From the NCBI GenBank assembly GCA_002385415.1, contig DGDL01000074.1:1-28315 (forward strand): 28,315 bases of DNA. Reading direction: 5' to 3'. The notes below the pieces were generated by a model, which saw nothing but the letters and a program-made list of their open reading frames with translations, was not told the origin of the DNA and made no database searches. How positions within the stretch are numbered: position 1 is the stretch's first letter; each line of letters opens with the position of its first letter. This stretch comes from Clostridiales bacterium UBA3953 (lineage in GTDB: Bacteria; Bacillota; Clostridia; Oscillospirales; CAG-272). Of this stretch, positions 1 through 6,329 are shown one piece after another. The position numbers were made by a program, and so were the translations under genes.

Positions 1-19
1 AGATGTGTATAAGAGACAG
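1..19 (+). other. Tn5 mosaic-end adapter remnant (library artefact)
   Basis: The first 19 bases are AGATGTGTATAAGAGACAG, the Tn5 mosaic end used in tagmentation sequencing libraries. The exact reverse complement closes the window at 28297-28315. This is untrimmed adapter, not genomic DNA. An open reading frame beginning here would carry the adapter-coded peptide MYKRQ and should be discarded. Confidence 0.97.
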
Positions 20-262
20 GACCACATCATCGCAGCCGGCGTCGCGCAGCAGCTCGCATTTATACTCAGGTGTGGTGAGCAGCGGCGTTGTGCCCGATTT
101 GGTGCGGCCGTAAAAAGTCCAGGCAAGTGTCAACCCGCCGAATTTTTCGGCCTCGCGCTTTGCCGCGTCGATTATTGCCCTGTGACCGATATGCACGCCA
201 TCAAAATTGCCAAGTGCAACGGCGGAAGGCGTTATCCCGCCGTATGGTTTTTCATGCTCCAT
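20..262 (-). CDS. ribF: Bifunctional riboflavin kinase / FAD synthetase RibF, N-terminal part (cut by contig end)
   Basis: Eighty-one codons of the FAD synthetase (FMN adenylyltransferase) domain are present and the rest is lost at the contig edge. The hallmark nucleotide-binding stretch ALGNFDGVHIGHRAII lies at about residues 17-32, followed by the typical ...LAWTFYGRTKSGTTPLLT region. RibF phosphorylates riboflavin to FMN and adenylates FMN to FAD in the cytoplasm. The ATG at 262 is the first plain start, but its ribosome site is weak. The frame stays open upstream through a GTG at 277, so the true start may lie a few codons earlier. No neighbouring truB or rbfA is seen, although ribF often sits near them. 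A terminator-like hairpin lies just upstream at 325-347. Confidence 0.9.
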
Positions 263-324
263 ATTAAAGTCAATCACTTCGCAGATATTTTTAATAAATA
301 TTAATATGCCCGCAAAAAACATGC

Positions 325-347
325 AGCACCGCGAGACATCCGGTGCT
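325..347 (-). terminator. Terminator-like hairpin upstream of ribF
   Basis: On the minus strand AGCACCG pairs with CGGTGCT (7 bp, 9-base loop), followed after GCATG by a run of six T. It would end minus-strand transcripts from ireB before ribF. Its position 60-80 bases upstream of ribF also allows a leader attenuator. Confidence 0.45.
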
Positions 348-425
348 CGGTCAATGCGGGCTAAAGTAGTGCGGGCAGTTGCGCGGATTTATATTTTTGT
401 GCGCAAAAGCCCGATAAAGCAAAAT

Positions 426-445
426 CACGCCGCACGGGCGGCGTG
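426..445 (-). terminator. Hairpin terminator downstream of ireB
   Basis: A perfect 8-bp stem (CACGCCGC / GCGGCGTG) with a 4-base loop is followed on the minus strand by ATTTTGCTTTAT. It lies about 135 bases after the ireB stop. The rest of 263-579 holds no convincing gene: the short reading frames there have no ribosome site and resemble no family I know. Confidence 0.55.
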
Positions 446-579
446 AAATATGACGGTATAGCCGGCATCCGTCCGGTGAGGAGAGTCTCAGTGTGCGTCC
501 CGGCTGAAAAAGCCAAACCGGACAAGCGGCACAGCCGAACAGAGGGACGGCATGTCCGCACAAGAAAATTCGGGCGGCA

Positions 580-834
580 TCACAGTCCCAAATAAGACTT
601 TAGAAGAACGGTGAGAATCTCGTCACGCTCCACCTTGCGAATCAGGCTGCGCGCATTTTTGTAGTTTGTGATGTAAGTGGGGTCTTCCGACAAGAGGTAG
701 CCGACGATATGGTTGATAGGGCTGTATCCTCTTTCAAGCAGCGCGTTGTAAACGCTGGTCAAAACCCGCCTGATCTCAAGCTCCCGCTCGTCTTTAAGCG
801 AAAAGGTTATCGTTTTATCGTTTTCCGGCGGCAC
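580..834 (-). CDS. ireB: IreB family regulatory phosphoprotein
   Basis: This small cytoplasmic protein belongs to the IreB family (UPF0297), first studied in Enterococcus as a substrate of the Ser/Thr kinase IreK linked to cephalosporin tolerance. The diagnostic core is RRVLTSVYNALLERGYSPIN followed by HIVGYLLSEDPTYIT and ARSLIRKVERDEI. I chose the GTG at 834 rather than the ATG at 852. GGGAG lies six to seven bases before the GTG, the ATG has no ribosome site, and the resulting 84 residues match the family length. A sigma-A promoter sits at 876-904. In most Firmicutes ireB lies in alaS-ireB-ruvX-yrzB. Here it is downstream of mnmA, and a yrzB-like DUF1292 gene lies far away at 27113. Confidence 0.93.
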   Translation of the reverse strand: MPPENDKTITFSLKDERELEIRRVLTSVYNALLERGYSPINHIVGYLLSEDPTYITNYKNARSLIRKVERDEILTVLLKSYLGL

Positions 835-875
835 ACATATCACTCCCAACATTAAAAAACCGGATCTTTTATAGA

Positions 876-904
876 ATTATAATACACAGATGTAGTTTTT
901 TCAA
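876..904 (-). promoter_or_regulatory. Sigma-A promoter of ireB
   Basis: On the minus strand TTGAAA (899-904) and TATAAT (876-881) are separated by exactly 17 bases, giving a start of transcription about 35 bases before the GTG start. Confidence 0.85.
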
Positions 905-958
905 TACATTTACCGATTTTGTCATATTTTTGTAACAATACATTCGGATGCGGTATTA

Positions 959-2059
959 TTAGCCACGTTTTATATAGCCGCCGAATAGCAGTTTATCGCC
1001 GTCATAGGCAACCGCGCTCTGCCCGGGCGTGACGGCGCGGGCGGGAGACTTAAACACAACCTCGGCGCGCAAAACGCCCCCGGTTTCGGTAAATGTGATT
1101 TCCGCCGGCACCGGCGGTGCCGAATAGCGTATGCGCACCTCGGCATATAGCCTTTCCGGGAGGGCACCTGGGTCAAGCAGCTGGAAATTCAGCCCTTCGA
1201 GCAGCGCACAGCTCATATACTCACCGCCGGGCGGGGACAGTGTTATGGTATTGCGCTCGGGGTCGATAGCCGAAACGTACATCGGACGGCCGAGCGAAAG
1301 CCCCAGCCCCTTGCGCTGGCCGATTGTATAGAATGCGACGCCGCGGTGGCGGCCGAGCACGTTTCCGTCCTCGTCCACAAAATCGCCTTCGTGAGGCTGG
1401 TAGCCATGTTCGCGCTTCAGCCACTCGACATAATCCCCGTCGGGGATAAAGCAAATCTCCTGGCTTTCACCGGATTGTGCCGCGGAAAGCCCGAGACTTG
1501 CCGCATGTTCGCGCAGCTTTTCCTTGTCATGGGTGCCAAGTGGTAAAATAAGCATCGAAAGCTGGTCTTGCGACAGCCCCCACAGCGCATACGACTGATC
1601 CTTTTTTGAGCTTGCGGCGCGCCTTATAAAGTAGCGGCCGGACTGGCAGTCCACAAATGCATAGTGGCCGGTCGCGATGCGATGAAAACCGTGTGCGCGC
1701 GCGTAATCGTGCAGGGCCGCGAACTTGACGGCGGGATTGCAGAACACACAGGGATTTGGCGTCAGGCCCCGCATATATTCTTCAGCAAACGGGCGCATGA
1801 CAGCCTCTTTAAACCGCTCGCGCGCGTCTATTATGTGCAGAGCAACACCAAGCTCCTCGGCGGAACGCCGCGCACCGCCGATATCGGTGTGGTCGTGCAT
1901 TATAATCGCAGCGCCCTCGACATCATAGCCCTGCTCGCGCAGCAGCAGAGCCGATATAGTGCTGTCGAGCCCCCCGCTCATGCCGACAAGTACTTTTTCG
2001 CGGCGCGTTATGTCAGGGCTTTCAGTGGTGATTGTGGCAGGCATCACAGTGTCCGTCAC
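959..2059 (-). CDS. mnmA: tRNA-specific 2-thiouridylase MnmA
   Basis: MnmA (TrmU) thiolates U34 of tRNA-Lys, -Glu and -Gln using persulfide sulfur delivered from a cysteine desulfurase. The ATP-binding PP-loop SGGLDST is at residues 28-34. The TPNPCVFCNPAVKF stretch holds the first catalytic cysteine (C107), and QEICFIPDGDY holds the second (C203). The GHYAF stretch is at 131-135. At 366 residues the length is normal. The reading frame begins with GTG at 2059 and also offers an ATG at 2044. Either overlaps the 3' end of nifU (stop at 2022), so the two genes are translationally coupled. This is the third gene of nifS-nifU-mnmA, which places the sulfur donor next to its user. Confidence 0.96.
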   Translation of the reverse strand: MTDTVMPATITTESPDITRREKVLVGMSGGLDSTISALLLREQGYDVEGAAIIMHDHTDIGGARRSAEELGVALHIIDARERFKEAVMRPFAEEYMRGLTPNPCVFCNPAVKFAALHDYARAHGFHRIATGHYAFVDCQSGRYFIRRAASSKKDQSYALWGLSQDQLSMLILPLGTHDKEKLREHAASLGLSAAQSGESQEICFIPDGDYVEWLKREHGYQPHEGDFVDEDGNVLGRHRGVAFYTIGQRKGLGLSLGRPMYVSAIDPERNTITLSPPGGEYMSCALLEGLNFQLLDPGALPERLYAEVRIRYSAPPVPAEITFTETGGVLRAEVVFKSPARAVTPGQSAVAYDGDKLLFGGYIKRG

Positions 2060-2459
2060 AGCCGATATCGAAGTCGATTTCGCGGCCTTGTCTGCGATAG
2101 TAGTCGGCTATAGCACTTTTAACGGCTTCTTCGGCGAGCACCGAGCAGTGCAGCTTTGCCGGCGGCAGCCCGTCCAGCGCCTCGACAACCGCTTTGTTGG
2201 TCAGCTCGAGCGCTTCTTTTATGGTCTTACCCTTTATAAGCTCGGTTGCCATCGACGAGGTCGCTATTGCGGCGCCGCAGCCGAAAGTCTTGAACTTCAC
2301 GTCGACAATAACGTCGTCCTCTATCTTAAGATACATCTTCATTATATCGCCGCAGACCGCGTTGCCTACTTCACCGACAGCGTCGGCGTCGGGAATCTCG
2401 CCCACATTGCGAGGATTTGAAAAGTGATCCATGACTTTTTCGCTGTATATCATTGCCAT
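2022..2459 (-). CDS. nifU: NifU/IscU-type Fe-S cluster scaffold with Cys/His-rich tail
   Basis: The protein is a 145-residue scaffold on which [2Fe-2S] and [4Fe-4S] clusters are built before transfer to apo-proteins. The three ligand cysteines of the IscU fold are present: C36 (NAVCGD, with the conserved Asp38), C61 (TFGCGAA) and C105 (LHCSVLA). The C-terminus is CDGHCDACHNHH, adding three cysteines and several histidines that classical IscU lacks. Related tails occur in some clostridial NifU-like proteins, where a metal or redox role is unproven. AAAGGAG lies about 12 bases before the ATG. It follows nifS by 45 bases and overlaps mnmA. Confidence 0.94.
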   Translation of the reverse strand: MAMIYSEKVMDHFSNPRNVGEIPDADAVGEVGNAVCGDIMKMYLKIEDDVIVDVKFKTFGCGAAIATSSMATELIKGKTIKEALELTNKAVVEALDGLPPAKLHCSVLAEEAVKSAIADYYRRQGREIDFDIGCDGHCDACHNHH

Positions 2460-2504
2460 TGCATATATTATCTCCTTTGCATAAACTTTGGGAAGGCGGC
2501 AAAC

Positions 2505-3716
2505 TTATGTGCTGTGAACCTGTTTACCGCGCAAAAAATCTTCGTAAAGCGGGCTCATGGCGCGCAGTCTTTCAACTATCGGCGGCAACTTTTCAAGTAT
2601 ATAGTCGACGTCTTCCTCGGTAGTTTCGTGGGAAATCGAAAGCCGGAGCGAGCCATGTGCTTTTTCGTGGGGCAGACCAATCGCAAGCAGAACATGCGAC
2701 GGCTCAAGCGAAGCCGTGGAGCAAGCCGAGCCTGTCGAGGCCGCTATACCTGCGCTGTCGAGCAGCAGCACAAGGCTTTCGCCTTCTATAAACTCGAACG
2801 CTATATTGACATTGCCGGGCAGGCGCTTTTCCCTCGAGCCGTTGAGGCGCGAGTGGGGAATAGTCGAAAGAATACCGTCAATAAGCCTGTCGCGCATCAT
2901 CCGTACGCGCTCAAGCTCGGGTATGCGGGCAACCGCGATTTCGAGCGCGCGGGCAAGTCCGACTATATAAGGCACGTTTTCGGTGCCTGCGCGCCTGCCG
3001 CGCTCCTGGCCTCCGCCGTCGATAAGGCTTTTTATCCGCGTGCCGTTTTTGATATACAGCGCTCCGATGCCTTTAGGGGCGTTAATCTTGTGCCCCGAAA
3101 GCGCGAGCATATCAACGCCAAGCTCTTTGACATCGACGGGAAGGTTGCCCACCGCCTGAACAGCGTCGGTAAAAAACGGAATTTTCCTTTCGCGGGCGAT
3201 GGCTGCAAGCTCGCTTATAGGCTGGACAGTGCCAATTTCGTTGTTTGCATACATTACGGTAGCGAGTATGGTATCGCTGCGCAGCGCCTCGCGAAACTCC
3301 TCGGGGTCGACAAGCCCGTCGCTGTCGACGTCAAGGTAGGTGACCTCGAACCCTTCTTTTTCAAGTGCCTTGCAGGTATGCAGCACGGCATGGTGTTCGA
3401 TTTTCGAGGTGACAATATGGCGGCCTTTCGCCATGTTTGCGCGTGCTGCGCCTTTGACCGCCCAGTTGTCGGCCTCCGAGCCGGAGGCGGTGAAATATAT
3501 TTCATTCGGCCTTGCGCCGAGCAGCTCCGCGATTTTGGCGCGTGCGTCTTCGACAGCTTCCGCCGCCTCGCGGGAAAGCGAATAAAGGCTCGACGGGTTG
3601 CCGTATTTATCTTTAAAGTAGGGAAGCATCGCCTCAAGCACTTTGGGCGATACTTGTGTTGTTGCGGCATTGTCGGCGTAGACAAATCTTGCCGACTTTT
3701 TTTCACTATCTGCCAT
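2505..3716 (-). CDS. nifS: Cysteine desulfurase NifS/IscS
   Basis: This PLP enzyme removes sulfur from L-cysteine as a protein-bound persulfide and releases alanine. It supplies both the NifU scaffold and MnmA. Numbering from the chosen start gives the PLP-binding HH pair (KIEHHAV) at about 107-109, the Schiff-base lysine in LSGHKINAPKG at K210, and the persulfide cysteine in GSACSTASLEPSHVL at C332. The group I active-site loop, GSACS followed directly by a short segment, fits a NifS/IscS enzyme. The ATG at 3716 is preferred over that at 3725 because GGAG abuts the latter but lies nine bases from the former. The promoter is at 3767-3795. It is the first gene of the sulfur operon. Confidence 0.96.
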   Translation of the reverse strand: MADSEKKSARFVYADNAATTQVSPKVLEAMLPYFKDKYGNPSSLYSLSREAAEAVEDARAKIAELLGARPNEIYFTASGSEADNWAVKGAARANMAKGRHIVTSKIEHHAVLHTCKALEKEGFEVTYLDVDSDGLVDPEEFREALRSDTILATVMYANNEIGTVQPISELAAIARERKIPFFTDAVQAVGNLPVDVKELGVDMLALSGHKINAPKGIGALYIKNGTRIKSLIDGGGQERGRRAGTENVPYIVGLARALEIAVARIPELERVRMMRDRLIDGILSTIPHSRLNGSREKRLPGNVNIAFEFIEGESLVLLLDSAGIAASTGSACSTASLEPSHVLLAIGLPHEKAHGSLRLSISHETTEEDVDYILEKLPPIVERLRAMSPLYEDFLRGKQVHST

Positions 3717-3766
3717 TGAGTTCATCTCCGTGTATATTATATTATCCGCATTTCGATTACGACTAT

Positions 3767-3795
3767 ATTGTATACTATTTTAGTGCACATTTCAA
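3767..3795 (-). promoter_or_regulatory. Sigma-A promoter of the nifS-nifU-mnmA operon
   Basis: Minus-strand TTGAAA (3790-3795) and TACAAT (3767-3772) have a 17-base spacer. The 11-base word GTATACAATAT, which includes this -10 box, recurs about 55 bases further upstream (3821-3835 region), suggesting a second weak start or a binding site. No IscR-type gene is seen nearby. Confidence 0.75.
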
Positions 3796-3848
3796 ATACA
3801 CTTATAAGATGATTTGTAAACATATTGTATACACGGCGGCAAATCGGA

Positions 3849-3860
3849 TTCACATGTGAA
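3849..3860. promoter_or_regulatory. Perfect 12-bp palindrome upstream of the oxidoreductase promoter
   Basis: TTCACATGTGAA is a perfect palindrome eight bases upstream of the -35 box at 3868. It is built from TTCAC/GTGAA arms, the same half-site words that recur around the HTH regulator promoter at 4923-4994. It may be an operator. Which protein binds it is not known. Confidence 0.5.
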
Positions 3861-3867
3861 ACGGTGC

Positions 3868-3896
3868 TTGCAAAATATGGCTGCAGGCTGTATAAT
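3868..3896 (+). promoter_or_regulatory. Sigma-A promoter of the Gfo/Idh/MocA gene
   Basis: TTGCAA (3868-3873), a 17-base spacer, then TATAAT (3891-3896). The ribosome site AAAGGAG follows at 3912-3918. It is divergent from the nifS promoter. Confidence 0.8.
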
Positions 3897-3928
3897 TGAC
3901 AAAAACAATATAAAGGAGAGTGGAAAGC

Positions 3929-4903
3929 ATGAAAATCGGCATTATGGGACTCGGCCGCATCTCGCACAAAATGGCGGACGCAATCAATATGACCGAGGGC
4001 GCAGAGCTTTGGGCGGCCGGCTCGCGCGATATAAAAAAGGCAGAGGCTTTTGCCGCGCAGCACGGCGCAAAGCGTGCCTACGGCAGCTATGAGGAGCTTT
4101 GTGCCGACCCCGAACTTGAAGCCGTCTATATCAGCACGCCGCACGGCAGGCATTATGAAGACACAATGCTCGCGCTGCGCCACGGAAAGCATGTGCTGGT
4201 CGAAAAAGCGATGACCGTAAACGCGCGGTTTGCCAAAGAGATGGCAGACGAGGCAAAACGGAGAGGACTTCTTCTTGCCGAGGCGATGTGGACGCGCTAT
4301 ATACCCGTCAACCGCAAGATAGTAGAGTGGATTTCCGCCGGCAGAATCGGGGAGGTCAAAAGCGTTACGGCGATTATAGGCTTTGTCGCCGCGCCAGATT
4401 TTTCGCACCGGCTGCTCGACCTTGAGCTTGGCGGCGGCGCGCTGCTCGACGTGGGTATATATGCGCTTGAATATATACTCATGGCCTATCAAGGCGAGCG
4501 GCCGAAGAAGATCGCGGCGGTGGGCAGGCTGTTTCACAACGGCGCCGATGCCAACACCTCGGCATCGCTTGAGTTTTCGACCGGTACGGCGCAGTTTACC
4601 TGTGCGCTCGACACGAATCTTCCGTGCTCGGCGGCTATATATGGCTCGACCGGCTCGATTGAGATAGTCGGCGCGTTCATGACCCCCGGCAAGGCTGTTC
4701 TGCATGCGCAGTCGGGTGATGAGACCGTCGAAATCGACCCCGGCGAAAACGGTTTTGTGCACGAACTTGTAGCATTCATGCGCGGAGTGCGGAGCGGCAA
4801 GCTCGAGCTTGACGAGCTGCCGGTGTGGGAGAGCGTGCTCGCGGCTGAGATAAACGACGAAATCAAGCGGCAAATCGGGCTTGTGTACCCGCAGGACAAA
4901 TAA
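3929..4903 (+). CDS. Gfo/Idh/MocA family NAD(P)-dependent oxidoreductase
   Basis: The 324-residue protein has an N-terminal Rossmann fold (MKIGIMGLGRIS, residues 1-12) and the family's active-site region at KHVLVEKAMTVNA. The catalytic lysine of the usual EKP motif is kept (EKA, about residue 93). The MWTRYIP stretch near 120 and GALLDVGIYALEYIL at about 170-184 resemble the dihydrodiol-dehydrogenase / glucose-fructose oxidoreductase-like branch. The substrate is probably a sugar, polyol or cyclic diol and cannot be read from the sequence. The ATG at 3929 is chosen because AAAGGAG lies ten bases upstream; a GTG three codons earlier sits on top of the ribosome site. It is a single gene with its own promoter and a palindromic candidate operator. 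Confidence 0.9.
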   Translation: MKIGIMGLGRISHKMADAINMTEGAELWAAGSRDIKKAEAFAAQHGAKRAYGSYEELCADPELEAVYISTPHGRHYEDTMLALRHGKHVLVEKAMTVNARFAKEMADEAKRRGLLLAEAMWTRYIPVNRKIVEWISAGRIGEVKSVTAIIGFVAAPDFSHRLLDLELGGGALLDVGIYALEYILMAYQGERPKKIAAVGRLFHNGADANTSASLEFSTGTAQFTCALDTNLPCSAAIYGSTGSIEIVGAFMTPGKAVLHAQSGDETVEIDPGENGFVHELVAFMRGVRSGKLELDELPVWESVLAAEINDEIKRQIGLVYPQDK

Positions 4904-4922
4904 ATTCGGTTTTTTGATCAAG

Positions 4923-4994
4923 TTTCACTTGACAAACCGCTCCTGAACGTGTATTATAATAGCAAGGTGAAAATGCATTTCACTCTATGTGAAA
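4923..4994 (+). promoter_or_regulatory. Promoter and phased operator of the HTH/ImmA cassette
   Basis: TTGACA (4929-4934) is followed 17 bases later by TATTAT (4952-4957), which overlaps a perfect TATAAT (4955-4960). Around it lie four copies of one half-site: TTTCAC at 4923-4928, GTGAAA at 4967-4972, TTTCAC at 4978-4983 and GTGAAA at 4989-4994. The last three alternate in orientation and start exactly 11 bases apart. The first is 55 bases (five times 11) before the third. This geometry places all sites on one face of the helix and fits cooperative autorepression by the downstream Xre-type protein. The binding partner is inferred. Confidence 0.75.
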
Positions 4995-5019
4995 ACAACG
5001 GGTAAGGAGCGGGGTTGAA

Positions 5020-5427
5020 TTGAAGTTCGGAGAAAAACTGAGGCAGGCCAGGCTGAAGGCTAAATACACGCAGGAACAGCTCGCCAACGTCGTCCAAGTC
5101 ACAAAGCGCACGATTATAAATTACGAGACCGGAAAGCGCTATCCGCGCGACAGGGGAATGTATGCCCGGCTGGCAGAGGCGCTCGGTGTGGACGTAAACT
5201 ATCTGCTTACCGAGGATGAGGAGTTCATCACGGAGGCCGCCTCGAAATACGGGTCGAAGGGGGAGGCAGAAGCGAGAGAGCTGCTGGAGCGCAGTGCGGC
5301 GCTGTTTGCGGGCGGAGAGCTCAGCGACGAGGATAAACTCGCGTTTCTCCTTGAAATCCAGCAGCTTTATCTCGAGTCAAAGGAAATTGCAAAAAAATTC
5401 GCGCCAAAGAAACGGAGTAGCGACTGA
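5020..5427 (+). CDS. Xre/Cro-CI family HTH transcriptional regulator
   Basis: Residues 1-65 are a classic HTH_3 domain: KLRQARLKAKYTQEQLANVV, then TKRTIINYETGKRYP. It is followed by an acidic linker and a helical C-terminal region (about 75-135) ending in a lysine-rich tail. The start codon is TTG at 5020 with AAGGAG ten bases upstream; the nearby TTG at 5015 hits a stop at once. The gene is followed 41 bases later by an ImmA-type metallopeptidase. HTH plus ImmA pairs are known from ICEBs1 (ImmR/ImmA), where the peptidase cleaves the repressor to release its targets. No mobile-element genes surround this pair. It probably represses its own promoter through the phased GTGAAA sites. Confidence 0.9.
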   Translation: MKFGEKLRQARLKAKYTQEQLANVVQVTKRTIINYETGKRYPRDRGMYARLAEALGVDVNYLLTEDEEFITEAASKYGSKGEAEARELLERSAALFAGGELSDEDKLAFLLEIQQLYLESKEIAKKFAPKKRSSD

Positions 5428-5454
5428 CCTGCTTGGCCGGGGATCCGTCGGCGC

Positions 5455-5462
5455 GGGAGGAG
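5455..5462 (+). promoter_or_regulatory. Ribosome binding site that sets the ImmA start
   Basis: GGGAGGAG lies six bases before the TTG at 5469. It is much stronger than anything in front of the TTG at 5433 that gives the longest reading frame. Confidence 0.75.
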
Positions 5463-5468
5463 CACACG

Positions 5469-5981
5469 TTGGCTTACAGGTATATTAAAGACGAGGTCGA
5501 GCGCGTCGCAAGCAAGTACGGGACGCGCGACCCCGTGGCTTTGATACGCGAGTGCGGCGCGATTTTGAAGTACAGCGACCGATACGTTTCGCTCAAGGGC
5601 TATTATTTTCACTCAGCGCGCAGCGATTTCATCGTCATAAACGCAAAGCTGCCGCGCGCGGAAAAGCGGATAGTGGCCGCACACGAGCTTGCGCACTTTA
5701 TATTGCATCGCGAGCAGGCGAAACACGGGCCCATCCACGATACGATGATGTTTTCGGTCAGCTCGCGCATGGAGTATGAGGCGAACCTTTTTTGCGCTGA
5801 ACTTCTGCTCGACGACGGCGAGGTTATGGACGCGGCGCGCGAGACCGAAGGCGACTTCTTTACGATGAGCAAGACGCTCGGCGTTATGCCGGAGCTGCTG
5901 CTGTTCAAACTCCACGGCATGAACGAGCGCGGCAGCCGGTTTGTTTTGCCGCTGTCGCTGAACAGCGGGTTTTTAAAGTAA
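5469..5981 (+). CDS. ImmA/IrrE family zinc metallo-endopeptidase
   Basis: The protein is 170 residues long from the TTG at 5469. The zinc motif HELAH is at residues 72-76 in VAAHELAHFILHRE, and the downstream EYEANLFCAELL supplies a third ligand (about E104), as in the IrrE/ImmA (DUF955) family. Family members cleave HTH repressors in response to stress or signals: ImmA cleaves ImmR, and Deinococcus IrrE/PprI cleaves DdrO. The partner here is most likely the HTH protein encoded just upstream. There is no signal peptide or membrane segment, so it acts in the cytoplasm. Both genes of the cassette use TTG starts, suggesting low expression. The stop is followed by a nested inverted repeat (5985-6042) and a strong terminator. 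Confidence 0.92.
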   Translation: MAYRYIKDEVERVASKYGTRDPVALIRECGAILKYSDRYVSLKGYYFHSARSDFIVINAKLPRAEKRIVAAHELAHFILHREQAKHGPIHDTMMFSVSSRMEYEANLFCAELLLDDGEVMDAARETEGDFFTMSKTLGVMPELLLFKLHGMNERGSRFVLPLSLNSGFLK

Positions 5982-6041
5982 ACATTTAATGTGTTATGGC
6001 CAAAGCCATGCGTCATAACGGCAAAGAAATACAAACATTAA

Positions 6042-6077
6042 AGCCGCCGTGATGGGATGTTGCCCATCACGGCGGCT
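6042..6077 (+). terminator. Strong hairpin terminator after the HTH/ImmA cassette
   Basis: A perfect 15-bp stem (6042-6056 with 6063-6077) has a six-base loop, and GCAGTTTTCTTTT follows. Just before it, 5985-6042 holds nested inverted repeats: TTTAATGT with ACATTAAA outside, and ATGGC-CAAA-GCCAT inside. Confidence 0.85.
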
Positions 6078-6206
6078 GCAGTTTTCTTTTATGCGGTTTT
6101 ATATGTTATGTAGTGTAGTTTTGCGGTGTTATGCGCCGCCTTGTAAGCCTCGCCGGCGGTGTTTGCAGCGCATCGCATAAAAATCCGGCCGGATCACAGG
6201 TAAAAT

Positions 6207-6225
6207 CCCCCGGGTAGGGTGGGGG
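6207..6225 (-). terminator. Weak terminator after the mreB-like gene
   Basis: On the minus strand CCCCC and GGGGG pair across nine bases, followed by ATTTTACC. The stem is short. A 12-bp palindrome ATCCGGCCGGAT follows at 6183-6194. The 6078-6329 interval shows no convincing gene. Confidence 0.35.
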
Positions 6226-6329
6226 AAGGCGTTTATAATAGGGGGCATGTCGAAGAACTGCACAGCTGCACAGGAATATCAAAGGGCGACAGTGTAAACG
6301 CGTCTCCTTGTTACCCCTGCGAACGCTAA

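Noticed and set aside
351..563. 70-codon minus-strand frame between ireB and ribF
   Set aside because: It contains the terminator hairpin at 426-445 and shows no recognisable family.
2424..3719. 431-codon open frame on the plus strand
   Set aside because: It lies antisense to nifS, whose motifs are unmistakable; it has no family signature and arises from GC-rich codon use.
3737..4921. 394-codon open frame on the minus strand
   Set aside because: It is antisense to the Gfo/Idh/MocA gene and runs through the divergent promoters; no ribosome site or family match.
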